Source: Gemmata sp.
GTDB lineage: Bacteria > Planctomycetota > Planctomycetia > Gemmatales > Gemmataceae
Direction: 5' to 3'
NCBI GenBank assembly: GCA_025055115.1
Contig: JANWYJ010000025.1
Span: forward strand, 1 to 64,000
Length of the DNA: 64,000 nt
In this document: positions 1-8,298 of the stretch, one piece after another
Position numbering within the stretch: the stretch's first letter is position 1
Layout: every line of letters starts with the position of its first letter
The notes under the pieces: generated by a model
The model's database searches: none
The model's input: the letters and a program-made list of their open reading frames with translations, nothing else
Told to the model about the DNA's origin: nothing
Position numbers and translations under genes: made by a program

Positions 1-157
1 GGACGGCCAGAATGAAGTACTCGCTGCAGCCGGGATAAAAGCGACACATCGGCGGCAACAGCGGTCGGATGAGCTTCTGATAGCCGCGAACCAGCAGAAT
101 CAGGAGACCACTGAGGGCGACAGCGGGTCCGTGCCATAACCAACGGAGTGCATTCAC
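1..157 (-). CDS. yidD: YidD, membrane protein insertion efficiency factor (partial, 3' end off window)
   Basis: Translating the minus strand from a GTG at 155-157 gives a hydrophobic N-terminus followed by [20 protein letters not shown] and SEYFILAV, which is the YidD signature (RCRFYPxCSxYxxxA). YidD is a small inner-membrane-associated protein that helps YidC insert membrane proteins. The GTG lies inside the 3' end of rnpA (overlap 154-157), the usual rnpA-yidD coupling. The gene runs off the left edge after 52 codons; yidC would be expected next, outside the window. It is too short for ordinary ORF cut-offs but the motif match is clear. Confidence 0.88.
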   Translation of the reverse strand, partial: MNALRWLWHGPAVALSGLLILLVRGYQKLIRPLLPPMCRFYPGCSEYFILAV

Positions 158-645
158 GGTGGTGCCTCCCTGGGAAGGTGGGGCGTTTCGGCCTTAGGTT
201 GGCCTGCAGGCGGTTGTGTTGGAGACGGGGCGAGCGTGTGGGCGCTGGGCTGACTGGGCTGAGGCTGGGCGACGGGGTTTTGTCCGCTGGAGGCGGGCGG
301 CGCGAGCTTCCGGGCCGCTTGGTGGGCCAGTTTGACAAGCGACGCTTGGAGGGTGGGCAGCGTCGGTTCGGGTCCGGGGCGGGGAATGAGAATCAGGTCA
401 ACACCGGGTGGCAGTTCGTGTTGTGTGAGGCGAAAGGCTTCACGAAACAACCGCTTGTAGCGTGCCCGAACCACGGCGTTGCCGATTTTTCGCGACACCG
501 AGCAGCCCAACCGCGGATGCGGCAAGCCATTCTCGCAGGCATACACGATCAGCACGTTGTCGGAAACGGAGCGTTTCCGCGCATAGCAGCGCTCAAAGTC
601 CGCGGCACTGCGTAGCCGATGGCTTTTGGGGAAGGTGAATTTCAC
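154..645 (-). CDS. rnpA: Ribonuclease P protein component
   Basis: This is the protein subunit of RNase P, which matures tRNA 5' ends. The N-terminal 110 residues carry the family signature: [18 protein letters not shown], then [20 protein letters not shown] and RLFREAFR (the RNR-type basic helix). I start at the GTG at 643-645 (protein begins [11 protein letters not shown]) because the family begins about there; an in-frame TTG at 679-681 would add 12 residues. The protein is about 163 aa against the usual 110-130. The extra part is a C-terminal proline/alanine/glutamine-rich tail of about 50 residues, probably disordered. Its stop overlaps the yidD start. No rpmH lies upstream, where it is found in most bacteria. 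Confidence 0.92.
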   Translation of the reverse strand: MKFTFPKSHRLRSAADFERCYARKRSVSDNVLIVYACENGLPHPRLGCSVSRKIGNAVVRARYKRLFREAFRLTQHELPPGVDLILIPRPGPEPTLPTLQASLVKLAHQAARKLAPPASSGQNPVAQPQPSQPSAHTLAPSPTQPPAGQPKAETPHLPREAPP

Positions 646-692
646 CGCATTGACTCCTGCGCTGCCGGGCGCGTGGGCCAACCTGGATTGGC

Positions 693-742
693 TCTGGCAT
701 GTACTGTTCGGGAGCCTTCTGGCATGTACTGTTCGGGAGCCT
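693..742. repeat. Exact 25-bp tandem duplication between dnaJ-like gene and rnpA
   Basis: Bases 693-717 and 718-742 are identical (unit starts TCTGGCATGTACTG). It fills nearly half of the 117-bp spacer between the dnaJ-like stop at 763 and the rnpA start, so it lies in the rnpA leader. No function is visible; it belongs to the short-duplication pattern seen across the window. Confidence 0.95.
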
Positions 743-762
743 AGCTGGTGTGGGTTGGCCCG

Positions 763-1725
763 TTATGCCCAGGGTCCATGAACCCGGGGGTTGTGCGGGT
801 TGCGTCGGGCGAATTCTTCAATCAGCTTGCGGCTGGTGTCGTCGAGTGGCCCTGGGGGCACTTCCACTTTGAAGACCAGGTATTGGTCGCCGCCGGCGAT
901 ACCTTTGCCGCGCAGACGGAGTTTCTTGCCGCCGGAGGTGCCCGGTGGCACGGTGACGGTCAGTTTGGTACCATCCAGCGTGGGGACATCCACTTTGGCC
1001 CCCAGAACCGCTTCGGCCAAGGAAATTGGCACTTCGAGGTAGATGTCGTTACCGTCGCGGCGGAAGTAGGGATGGGGGGCAATCTTCACCCGTAGCAGAA
1101 CGTCGGCAGCGCCGGTCGCTTCGGCTGGAACGCGCAGTTTCTTGCCTTCCTCAATCCCCGCGGGCACTTTGACATCAATGCGTTTGCCGTCGATTTCGAG
1201 CGAAACCGTGCCACCGGTGGCAGCGACCATAAAGGGAACAACCACTTCGCTTTCGATCGGCTCGACGCGGCGGCTGCGGGCACGGCTTTTGCGTCGTGGG
1301 GTGCCGAAAAACTCGCCCAAGTCCACGCCGCCAGGGCCGCCAAGCAGATCGAATAACTGCTGGGCCGTTTCTGGGTCGAATTGCACGCCACCCGGCCCGG
1401 TCGCAAAGCCCCCTGGAAATCCGCCCGAGAACCCCCCCGGAAAACCACCAGGGAAACCTTCGGCCTGGCCACCGCTGAACCCGGTCTGGGGGCCGGCAAA
1501 CCCGAATTGATCGTACTGCGCCCGCTTCTTCTCATCGCCCAAAATGTCGTAGGCGGCCTGGACTTCCTTGTATTTGGCGTCGGCTTCTTTATCCCCGGGG
1601 TTGCGGTCGGGGTGATACTTTTTGGACAGCTTGCGGTAGGCCTTGTTGATCTCCTCCGCGGTGGCGGAACGAGACACACCAAGGACTTCATAGGGGTCGC
1701 GCGGCATAGTGCTGGTCGCGGGCAT
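763..1725 (-). CDS. DnaJ/CbpA-type co-chaperone (J-domain, no zinc finger)
   Basis: J-domain co-chaperone that should stimulate a DnaK ATPase. An N-terminal J domain (about residues 8-72) has the HPD motif in KKYHPDRNPGD. A Gly/Phe-rich linker with repeated GGFPGG blocks follows, then a C-terminal beta-sandwich client domain (VPAGIEEGKKLRV, PPGTSGGKKLRLRGKG). The CxxCxGxG zinc repeats of true DnaJ are absent, so this is a class B (CbpA-like) protein. The start is the ATG at 1723-1725 (320 aa); ATG 1705-1707 is possible. The longer frame to 1866 would run into the divergent DUF1559 gene and has no family similarity. It is transcribed toward rnpA, which is not a usual neighbour. Confidence 0.9.
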   Translation of the reverse strand: MPATSTMPRDPYEVLGVSRSATAEEINKAYRKLSKKYHPDRNPGDKEADAKYKEVQAAYDILGDEKKRAQYDQFGFAGPQTGFSGGQAEGFPGGFPGGFSGGFPGGFATGPGGVQFDPETAQQLFDLLGGPGGVDLGEFFGTPRRKSRARSRRVEPIESEVVVPFMVAATGGTVSLEIDGKRIDVKVPAGIEEGKKLRVPAEATGAADVLLRVKIAPHPYFRRDGNDIYLEVPISLAEAVLGAKVDVPTLDGTKLTVTVPPGTSGGKKLRLRGKGIAGGDQYLVFKVEVPPGPLDDTSRKLIEEFARRNPHNPRVHGPWA

Positions 1726-1851
1726 GGATGATGAAGTCACCACCAGGAGACTGAGAAAATTGTAGCGATCCAGCCAACCTGGCTGGTCTATCAACCGTTT
1801 AGATAGCAGACACCAGGGTAAGATTCGCCTCTTTTTTCGCGAGAAACGCCA

Positions 1852-2724
1852 ATGGTCAGTTCGCATCGCCGAGCCTTCAGCCTGATCGAACTGTTGGTGG
1901 TGATTGCGATTCTCGCCGTGTTGATCGGGCTTTTACTGCCAGCCATTCAGAAGGTGCGGGCAGCCGCGGCCCGCGTGCGGTGCAGCAATAACCTCAAACA
2001 ACAAGCCCTGGGTCTGCACTCGTACGCCCAGGTGAATGACGATCGGTTTCCCCCCGCGTTTGCCGGCCCCGACTTTGGCGGTTCCTGGGGCTGGGGCGCC
2101 TACCTGCTGCCGTTTATCGAACAAGAACCGCTCTTCCGCCAATTGGGCATCGCCACCGGAACCCGCTTCGGCGGCGGTGGCACGTCGGTGCAAGCGACCG
2201 ATGTTCCCGGGGGCTTCAGCCAAGTGGTGCTCAAAATTTTCCTCTGCCCCGCCGATGGAGCCCCCGAACTGAACCCACTGCGCAACCAACACGCCAGCTC
2301 GAACTATCATGCCGTCTGCGGCCCTTATTCCTTCGTGGAAACTCGTATGGACATCGACTACGGCGGCATCATGTACCTCAACAGCCGTACGCGCATCCTG
2401 GACATCACCGACGGCACTTCGCACACGATGCTGGTCGGCGAATGCCTGTTTGATGAAGCGAAACGCTGGCGGGCGGCGATCTGGGCGGGGATGACGGGGA
2501 ACCCCAACGGCGTGGTGCAGATCAGCGACGTGATGTGGTGGCTCGACGACGGTGAATCGCGGCTCTTTGGCACCGCCCCCCAGGCCTATCGCTCGCGTCA
2601 TGGGGAGGGCGTGTTCTTTAGCTTTGCCGATGGCTCGGTTCGTTGGATCAGTGCTTCGGCCAACCCAGCGCAGCTACGGTGGCTAGCCGGGCGGGCTGAT
2701 GGCGCTGTCGTCCCGAGCGATTAG
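1852..2724 (+). CDS. DUF1559 domain protein, pseudopilin-like
   Basis: The type IV pilin/pseudopilin N-terminus ([20 protein letters not shown]) is a prepilin peptidase site followed by a hydrophobic helix, then the DUF1559 start (QKVRAAAARVRCSNNLKQQA). The C-terminus has the family H-x-DG signature (FFSFADGSVRWI). Such proteins are hugely expanded in planctomycetes; they are exported and thought to be structural or surface-associated, with no precise role established. At 290 aa this is a short member. It is divergent from the dnaJ-like gene, and its stop TAG (2722-2724) overlaps the stop of the convergent sigma factor gene by three bases. Confidence 0.93.
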   Translation: MVSSHRRAFSLIELLVVIAILAVLIGLLLPAIQKVRAAAARVRCSNNLKQQALGLHSYAQVNDDRFPPAFAGPDFGGSWGWGAYLLPFIEQEPLFRQLGIATGTRFGGGGTSVQATDVPGGFSQVVLKIFLCPADGAPELNPLRNQHASSNYHAVCGPYSFVETRMDIDYGGIMYLNSRTRILDITDGTSHTMLVGECLFDEAKRWRAAIWAGMTGNPNGVVQISDVMWWLDDGESRLFGTAPQAYRSRHGEGVFFSFADGSVRWISASANPAQLRWLAGRADGAVVPSD

Positions 2725-3341
2725 CCCTCGCCGGCGGCCTGATCGCTATCCATCGCCCGAAGTTCTTCTTGCACAAGCTTTTGCAACCGATGCTTGGCCA
2801 GATACACCTGCGAGACGCGCAGCCCCAACTGATCGGCCACTCTTTGGGGGGCGATGCCGTCGAGCGCGGTCAGCTTGAAGGCCAGCCAAGTGGTCGCCGC
2901 GACACGTTCTTTGGCCCGCAAAAGAGCGATCTCCAGCAATTCTTTATCGAACATGGCCTCCACGCGGCTCGCCAGGTCTTCCCGCGCTTGAAGGGATTGC
3001 AGCTGATCCAGAACGCTGCTGTCGCCACTGCCGCGCGTCCGTTGCCCGGCTTCCGTGATAAAATCGTGCCAGGCATGATGGGTGAGAGTTTTCAACCACG
3101 CCCGAAAACTTTTGCTCGGGTCGTACTTGAACTGCGGCAGTTTCGCGGTCAGTCGTAACAGAACGTTCTGGGCGACATCTTGGGCATCGGCTTCCTGCAA
3201 ACCCCAATGGGTCAGCCAGCCGCGAATGGCCGGACCATACACACGCACGAATTCCGCCCACGAAAGTTGGTCTTGAGGGTCTTGATGGAGGCGATGCAAC
3301 AACGTCACACGTGTCGTATTGGTGGCCGTATCAACACCCAT
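2721..3341 (-). CDS. ECF-type RNA polymerase sigma factor
   Basis: About 206 aa with the two-domain sigma-70 region 2 / region 4 architecture of ECF factors. Region 2 is seen as FVRVYGPAIRGWLTHWGL and EADAQDVAQNVLLRL, and the core-binding tail as FRAWLKTLTHHAWHDF. Region 4 is the helix-turn-helix IAPQRVADQLGLRVSQVYLA with KHRLQKLVQEELR. The start is ATG 3339-3341; a GTG at 3374 would add 11 residues. No anti-sigma gene is adjacent, so control may come from elsewhere. The stop overlaps that of the convergent DUF1559 gene. Confidence 0.9.
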   Translation of the reverse strand: MGVDTATNTTRVTLLHRLHQDPQDQLSWAEFVRVYGPAIRGWLTHWGLQEADAQDVAQNVLLRLTAKLPQFKYDPSKSFRAWLKTLTHHAWHDFITEAGQRTRGSGDSSVLDQLQSLQAREDLASRVEAMFDKELLEIALLRAKERVAATTWLAFKLTALDGIAPQRVADQLGLRVSQVYLAKHRLQKLVQEELRAMDSDQAAGEG

Positions 3342-4055
3342 CCTGAAGCCTCGTGGGCGGACAATCGAAAACACCAGCGGACTGATGATACCTTAGCTGA
3401 TCAACCGGCTTTCAGGAAGGCACAGCGGCTGCCGAATTGCCAGAAATTTGTGACTCGTGACGTATTTGGTACCAGCAGAACCGCGGCGCTGGCCACTCGC
3501 AAGGGCCGTGATCCTGAGAGGTGGATGTCGACGGATAGAGCAATCTTGCCCGGAAAATGTCACGCCGAAACCATGGCCAATTCGGAACATAGGAACACTC
3601 ACGGCTTTTTCATCCTTCTTCAACCCGAATGGGCACGCAACATTCCCCCGGCACAACTCGTCAGGGCTTCGCACTCCCCGTTCCGCTGGCATACCGCCGC
3701 AGACCTCGGCCAGCGATGGGGGCCGTGGGGCTGGCCACAGGGTCCGAAGCGTACCACAGTGTTGGGGGTCGGTCGCCGGGGCAGTCGTGTACTACACGAG
3801 ATAGTGGAACGACCACGGTTCCGATCGACCATCCAACAAATGCCACGTTTCGTCGCAGCCCTCGCAACCATCGGTCTCCTGGATCAACAGCGCATGACTG
3901 AAGGCCCAGCGATGCGATGTTTCGTCGAAGCTCTTGCAACGGAGTCCTGGCAACGGAGCCACCGAACGACCGCGGGCTGTCTGATGCAGGCCGTTACACT
4001 CGGATGCGTTCGGCGTTTTCTTCACCTTCACCCGCGGGCTGTCTGACGCAGGCCG
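3342..4055. other. Intergenic region with no supportable gene
   Basis: About 714 bases between the sigma factor start and the mtfA stop. Frames here give only low-complexity or arginine/serine-rich translations without family motifs. The part next to mtfA holds one arm of a 62-bp duplication, and 3842-3945 carries a degenerate repeat (cgtttcgtcgcagccctcgc / tgtttcgtcgaagctcttgc). Nothing else is recognised. Confidence 0.6.
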
Positions 4056-4094
4056 TTACACTCGGATGCGTTCGGCATTTTCTTCACCTTCACC
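3971..4094. repeat. 62-bp tandem duplication spanning the end of mtfA
   Basis: Copy A (3971-4032) and copy B (4033-4094) are adjacent and differ at two positions. Copy B contains the last dozen codons and the stop of mtfA (stop at 4056-4058); copy A is a second copy just past the stop. The coding frame itself is intact. Confidence 0.95.
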
Positions 4095-4877
4095 CGATTG
4101 GTCGCTCCACCAGGTCAGCGGATCGACGCGATAGTACGCTGCCAGCAATTCGTAAATCGCCGGGTACAGTTTTTTCAAATCTCCTGGCCGGCAGTAGAAC
4201 GCTTCGGTGGCATCGGCGAAGAATTCCGCTTCATTCTCCGCGGCATAGGGGGTGAAGAAGGTCGGTTCGTGCTGTTGGCGGATGGCGCGGCGGTGATCGG
4301 CGAAGGCCACCGCCAGGACATACTTCCAGCGGGTTTCGAGGTCGCGCTGGCCTAGGTGGGGTGTTCCTAGTGCTAATCCCTCGACAAAATCGAGTTGATG
4401 GGCAAATTCGTGAACGACGACATTGAAGCCGGCCTGCGGGTTGCGCCCTTCGTGAAGGACCTCATCCCACGCGAGCAACACCGGGCCACGATCGACCGCT
4501 TGCCCCGCGTGGGGAATATCGGAGAGGAAGTCGTCTTCCCAATCGTCGCCAGCCACCGGGGTTCGGAACTCGGTGGGGAAAACGACCACCCGCTTGACCC
4601 GCGGAAAATAGCCCCGTTCGGCTCCCAGCAGCAATAAGGCCGCTTGGGCCGCAATCGTGACCATCATTTCTTCCGTGACACTCAGCAGCCCACCGCGGGC
4701 CAGCCACTGCTTTTCGGCAATCAAAATCCGAATGATGTCGCGCAAACGGGCTTGTTCCGCTGCAGCCAGCCGCGGATAGTGCCCCACATTGCGTTCCAGA
4801 TGCGGCAGCCACCATGGGGGGAAGGGTTCGGCGAGTAACTTCTGCCGACGCCGCTGGCGGAACCACGACAAGAACAT
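4056..4877 (-). CDS. mtfA: MtfA-like zinc metallopeptidase (M90)
   Basis: About 273 aa, close to the 265 aa of E. coli MtfA, a cytosolic zinc aminopeptidase-like protein that titrates the glucose repressor Mlc. The zinc motif HEFAHQLD follows FNVVVHEFAH, with downstream FADHRRAI and the second-shell glutamates in AAENEAEFFADATEAFY. The N-terminus FPPWWLPHLERNVGHY matches the family. The start is ATG 4875-4877 (FLSWFRQRRRQKLL), because residues further upstream come from repeat-rich intergenic DNA. No Mlc or PTS gene is nearby, so the partner here is unknown. The 3' end is duplicated downstream. Confidence 0.9.
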   Translation of the reverse strand: MFLSWFRQRRRQKLLAEPFPPWWLPHLERNVGHYPRLAAAEQARLRDIIRILIAEKQWLARGGLLSVTEEMMVTIAAQAALLLLGAERGYFPRVKRVVVFPTEFRTPVAGDDWEDDFLSDIPHAGQAVDRGPVLLAWDEVLHEGRNPQAGFNVVVHEFAHQLDFVEGLALGTPHLGQRDLETRWKYVLAVAFADHRRAIRQQHEPTFFTPYAAENEAEFFADATEAFYCRPGDLKKLYPAIYELLAAYYRVDPLTWWSDQSGEGEENAERIRV

Positions 4878-5325
4878 GCCGCTATTGTACGTCCCCAACA
4901 TCCTCCGGCGCTGCGGTCTGAACCTTGCTGGCGGCGGATGATCCGAGGGGGTTGCTTGAACTCGATTCCGTCCCTGTTTCTGCGAGAGTCTCAACCCTGC
5001 TGGTGGCGGATGATCGGAAGGGGGCGATCGTCGGGGGTATGGCGATTCAGTCCCCATTCCATCACCCTCGGTCTACCAGGTTGCTGGGTATGGAAAAGCC
5101 GCAGGCGTCGTGGATAGGGCGATTCAGCCTCCTTTCCGCCAAGAGCGGCTGACGGATGGCGGAAGGCGATTCAGCCCCTTTCCGCCAAGGTCGGCTGACG
5201 GATGGCGGATGGCGATTCAGATGGCGGATGGTCGTTTCAAATACCAACCATGTCAAATACCAGCCATGCCGCATGAACCTTGCTTTTGCGGTGATTTTCG
5301 CGCTGTGAAACTGCCTTGAGCCGGC
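4878..5325. repeat. Repeat-rich intergenic region between mtfA and rsmD
   Basis: No gene is seen. Bases 5118-5163 and 5165-5209 are near copies (GGCGATTCAGCC...CTTTCCGCCAAG...GACGGATGGCGGA), with a further partial copy from 5211. Around 4922 and 4993 there is another degenerate pair (AACCTTGCTGGCGGCGGATG / AACCCTGCTGGTGGCGGATG). CAAATACCAACCATGT and CAAATACCAGCCATGC at 5238-5268 form a third. Confidence 0.85.
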
Positions 5326-5931
5326 TCAGGTCGAAGGGGTGCTCGGGGTGGTTGGCGGTTCTCCTTTGACGCGGATCAACAGCCGGTTGCGGCTATAGGT
5401 GCGAACATCCCATTGTTCCGGTTCGGGAAGGCGGTGGAGGGGGAACCCGTCTTCGGCCTGGATGGTGAGAACCGATTCCGGGGCGACTTTGTGCAGAAGT
5501 TCACGAACAAGCGTGAGGAATTCCTCGGCTTTTTCACTCAAATCGGGGAAGGGTGGGCTGAGGAAGAGGTTGACCGGTTCGGCGGGGGGAACCCAGCGTT
5601 GCGCCCAGCGGTAAGCATCGGCTTTGATAACGTGTGTTTGCTCGGCAATGCGGAAGGCCGTGGCGTGTTTGTGAATGTCCGCCACCTGCCGGGGATCATT
5701 CTCGATGAACCGAGCGGCTTTGGCCCCCCGGCTGATCGCTTCCATCCCCACAACGCCTGTTCCGGCAAAAATGTCGTAGAACTCGCGATCGGGAATCGCG
5801 TTGCCCAAAATGCTGAAGAACGCTTCGCGGACCATCTGGGGCGTGGGTCGCATCCCCGGATGAACAAGCACCGTCAATTTGCGACCCCGGAGCGAACCGG
5901 CCACAATGCGAATCTGGGTTTTCTCCGCCAT
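5326..5931 (-). CDS. rsmD: RsmD-like 16S rRNA (guanine-N2) methyltransferase
   Basis: A 201-aa class I SAM-dependent methyltransferase of the RsmD family, which methylates G966 of 16S rRNA. The N-terminus IRIVAGSLRGRKL and MRPTPQMVREAFFSIL are diagnostic, followed by the SAM-binding YDIFAGTGVVGMEAISRGA and FIENDPRQV. The catalytic loop normally reads (D/N)PP(Y/F), but here it is SPPF (NLFLSPPFPD), so the usual Asp/Asn is a Ser. The start is ATG 5929-5931; 25 residues upstream in frame are not family-like. A short Thr/Pro/Ser tail ends the protein. Confidence 0.9.
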   Translation of the reverse strand: MAEKTQIRIVAGSLRGRKLTVLVHPGMRPTPQMVREAFFSILGNAIPDREFYDIFAGTGVVGMEAISRGAKAARFIENDPRQVADIHKHATAFRIAEQTHVIKADAYRWAQRWVPPAEPVNLFLSPPFPDLSEKAEEFLTLVRELLHKVAPESVLTIQAEDGFPLHRLPEPEQWDVRTYSRNRLLIRVKGEPPTTPSTPST

Positions 5932-6245
5932 GATAAAATTGTACCGCCCCGTCGTGCGGCAATGCGCCCGTTTACCGCTTGTGCTCACTATGGGCATTCT
6001 ACCCACCTGCTACAAGCCCTCCGGACCAACCCCCGCCGGGAACCCGACGGCCACCCTCCGCGCCCGAACCGACACTTCCTCTGCCAATCATGGTATACCT
6101 GCCGGTCATGGTATACCTGCCGGGCAGCGGGAGCTTTCCTCGCCAACCGGTCTTTTCCCTATTGCCGACAAACGCTATAAGGCGACGTCGCAACGCTATA
6201 AGGCGACGTCGCGGAAGCGTGCCCCGCACATCAGGAGGTGGTGAT
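5932..6245. repeat. Intergenic leader with two exact tandem duplications
   Basis: The 314-base spacer between divergent rsmD and the TIGR03009-type gene holds an exact 18-bp tandem repeat (TCATGGTATACCTGCCGG at 6088-6105 and 6106-6123) and an exact 21-bp tandem repeat (6171-6191 and 6192-6212, unit containing CTATAAGGCGACGTCG). A strong Shine-Dalgarno (AGGAGGTG, 6233-6240) ends the region just before ATG 6246. Promoters for both genes must lie here but I cannot place them. Confidence 0.9.
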
Positions 6246-7073
6246 ATGCGTACGGCCGGGTGGATTCTCACTGCACTGCTGATCGGCGCAACCATCAGTG
6301 TGGCGCAACAGCCACCCGCGGCTCCACCGGCCCCGCCGGGTCCGCGGCCGACGACCCCAGCCGATCCCAAACTCGACGCCCATTTGGCCGAATGGGAAAA
6401 GAAAATGGCCCAAGTGATCAACTTCCACACACACATTGAACTCAAACGGACCGATGCCCTGTTCAAGAAAGACACCAAATACACCGGCTCGGTGCTGTGC
6501 ATGAAACCCAAATACGCCATCCTCCGCATCGACCGCATCAACGCCGACGGCAAGAAAGACCCCCTCGACTACGAAGCCTACATCTGCGATGGCAAAGCCA
6601 TCTACGCCTACAACGGTGTGCAAAAAACGGTCACGGAAATCCCGATTTCGCAGCAACAGCAGGGGGTCGATAATCTGATGCTCGACTTTCTTGCCGGTAT
6701 GAAGGCCAAAGACATTAAAGAACGCTTCGACATCACTTTGTTCAAGACCGACGACAACTACATTTACTTGGACATCAAGCCGCGGCGGCCCGCCGATCAG
6801 CGCGAATTCCAACATCTACGCATGGCCCTGTTTGGCCCCGGTCCGCGCACGGCCGCGGTGGCCTATCTGCCAGCGCAGGTGTACCTGCTGAAGCCCAATG
6901 GCGATGCCGAGCTATGGACGTTGAGTGAACAGAAGGTGGATATTCCGAATATTACGGCCGAGGTTTTCAAGTTCAGTAAGGTCCCCGACGGGTGGAAATT
7001 TCAGCAAGCTCCAGCCGCGCCTGGGCCGGGTGTTCCCCCGGGAGGTGCGGTCCGCCCCAATGGTCCGCGTTAG
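6246..7073 (+). CDS. TIGR03009-type secreted protein
   Basis: About 275 aa. A signal peptide (RTAGWILTALLIGATISVAQ) is followed by a Pro/Ala-rich spacer and a domain resembling the Gemmata-specific TIGR03009 family: LDAHLAEWEKKMAQV, then YTGSVLCMKPKYAILRID, EAYICDGKAIYAYNG and QGVDNLMLDFLAGMKAKDIK. The strand-rich pattern recalls LolA/outer-membrane lipoprotein carrier folds, but that is inference. It should be exported; the substrate is unknown. The ATG at 6246 is fixed by the AGGAGGTG six bases upstream; the same frame extends upstream without family similarity. It ends at a good intrinsic terminator. Confidence 0.8.
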   Translation: MRTAGWILTALLIGATISVAQQPPAAPPAPPGPRPTTPADPKLDAHLAEWEKKMAQVINFHTHIELKRTDALFKKDTKYTGSVLCMKPKYAILRIDRINADGKKDPLDYEAYICDGKAIYAYNGVQKTVTEIPISQQQQGVDNLMLDFLAGMKAKDIKERFDITLFKTDDNYIYLDIKPRRPADQREFQHLRMALFGPGPRTAAVAYLPAQVYLLKPNGDAELWTLSEQKVDIPNITAEVFKFSKVPDGWKFQQAPAAPGPGVPPGGAVRPNGPR

Positions 7074-7096
7074 ACAAGAGTAGGGCGTAAACACTT

Positions 7097-7129
7097 AACC
7101 CGCGACCACCCGCGCGGGTTTCGTTTTTT
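7097..7129 (+). terminator. Rho-independent terminator
   Basis: Perfect 8-bp stem AACCCGCG (7097-7104) / CGCGGGTT (7113-7120) with an 8-base loop, followed by TCGTTTTTT. It lies 24 bases past the stop of the TIGR03009-type gene. Confidence 0.85.
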
Positions 7130-7254
7130 CGTACACTTCCTAGTATTTCTCATTCCACTTTCACGCCTTGCGCGTAACGATGTCAACAACCCACCGGTTG
7201 CGCGGGCGACCGGGCGCGGTGTCCGATCCAACCTCTCCTCAAAGGGGGACTCGC

Positions 7255-8064
7255 ATGCGTGCGATCCGTTGCTTCGTGGCAGCTTTGCTCGCTGCTGGGA
7301 TGGTGACTCTCGTTTCGGCTCAGCCGGGGCCGGGCTTCGGCTTCGGCTTCGGCGGCCTGGATGTGACCAATGCCGTCTTAACCAACACCGACTTGCAGCA
7401 AGAAATCAAGGTCACCGACCAACAGAAGGAAAAATTCAAACCATTGGCCGACAAACAAGCCGAGTTCGCCAAAGAACTGCGGGAGGCCTTCGGCGGCGGT
7501 GGCAAGTTCGACAAGGAAAAATTCGCCGAAATCAACGAAAAGCGCACCAAACTCAACGAGGAAATCCGCAAAGTTGTCGATGAAACCCTCACCGCCGAAC
7601 AAAAGAAACGCCTCAAACAAATCAGCATTCAACTGCTCAGCTTCAATGTGTTCAATGATCCCAACGCCAAGGGTGGTGGCGGTGGCAAAGGCGGTGGTGG
7701 TTTCGGCTTCCGACCCACCGAAGCTCAACGCGAATTGATCAAGGAAGTGCAAAGCGCCCTGAATTTGACGGATTCGCAAAAGAACAGCATTAAAGAGTTG
7801 ACCGCCGAGTTCAACCGCACCAGCGGGGAAATCCGCCGCGAAGCCGGCATCGGCTTTGGCTTTGGCAAGGGCAAACAACAACAGCCCGATCCTGAAAAAG
7901 TCGCTGAAGCCAACAAGAAGATCGAAAAACTCCGCAGCGAAACGTGGGCCAAGATCGAAGAAACCCTCGATGACAACCAAAAGAAAGCCTGGAAGGAATT
8001 GGTCGGCGCTCCGTTCGACATCAGCAAGCTGACGCAACCGCGCCAGCCACGGCAACGCGACTAA
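7255..8064 (+). CDS. Secreted LTxxQ/Spy-like helical protein (copy 1)
   Basis: About 269 aa. A signal peptide (RAIRCFVAALLAAGMVTLVS, cut near SAQ) and a Gly/Phe linker precede charged helices carrying four LTxxQ-like motifs: KVTDQQKEKFK, TLTAEQKKRLK, NLTDSQKNSIK and TLDDNQKKAWKEL. LTxxQ motifs define the Spy/CpxP periplasmic family, so an envelope chaperone or sensor role is plausible but unproven. A GGGGGKGGGGFGF hinge splits the protein into two halves. ATG 7255 follows AAAGGGGGA; the frame extends upstream without similarity. It is followed by a close paralogue and a strong terminator. Confidence 0.8.
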   Translation: MRAIRCFVAALLAAGMVTLVSAQPGPGFGFGFGGLDVTNAVLTNTDLQQEIKVTDQQKEKFKPLADKQAEFAKELREAFGGGGKFDKEKFAEINEKRTKLNEEIRKVVDETLTAEQKKRLKQISIQLLSFNVFNDPNAKGGGGGKGGGGFGFRPTEAQRELIKEVQSALNLTDSQKNSIKELTAEFNRTSGEIRREAGIGFGFGKGKQQQPDPEKVAEANKKIEKLRSETWAKIEETLDDNQKKAWKELVGAPFDISKLTQPRQPRQRD

Positions 8065-8146
8065 AGGCGACCGCGTCCGGGTGGCTGTGTCACGCCATTG
8101 TAACGGCGATGGCGCTGGCGTCACAGGATTGTAACAAACCGTTGGC

Positions 8147-8184
8147 CACTGTCCGCGATTTGCCCACGCGGACAGTGTTTTTTT
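8147..8184 (+). terminator. Strong rho-independent terminator
   Basis: Perfect 11-bp stem CACTGTCCGCG (8147-8157) / CGCGGACAGTG (8167-8177) with a 9-base loop, followed by seven T. It separates the two tandem LTxxQ genes, so each probably has its own promoter. Confidence 0.95.
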
Positions 8185-8298
8185 CATTTTCTCATTCCCA
8201 TTTCACGCTTGGTGCGTAACGATGGCAGCAACCGTGCCCGTCGGTCGGGCGTCGGAAGTACAGACCCTATCCCTTTCCTGCTGATGTGAGGAACTCGC

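Noticed and set aside
3180-4046. Open 288-codon frame antisense to the sigma factor and through the following spacer
   Set aside because: No family motif, composition of a GC-rich shadow, and it runs through repeat DNA.
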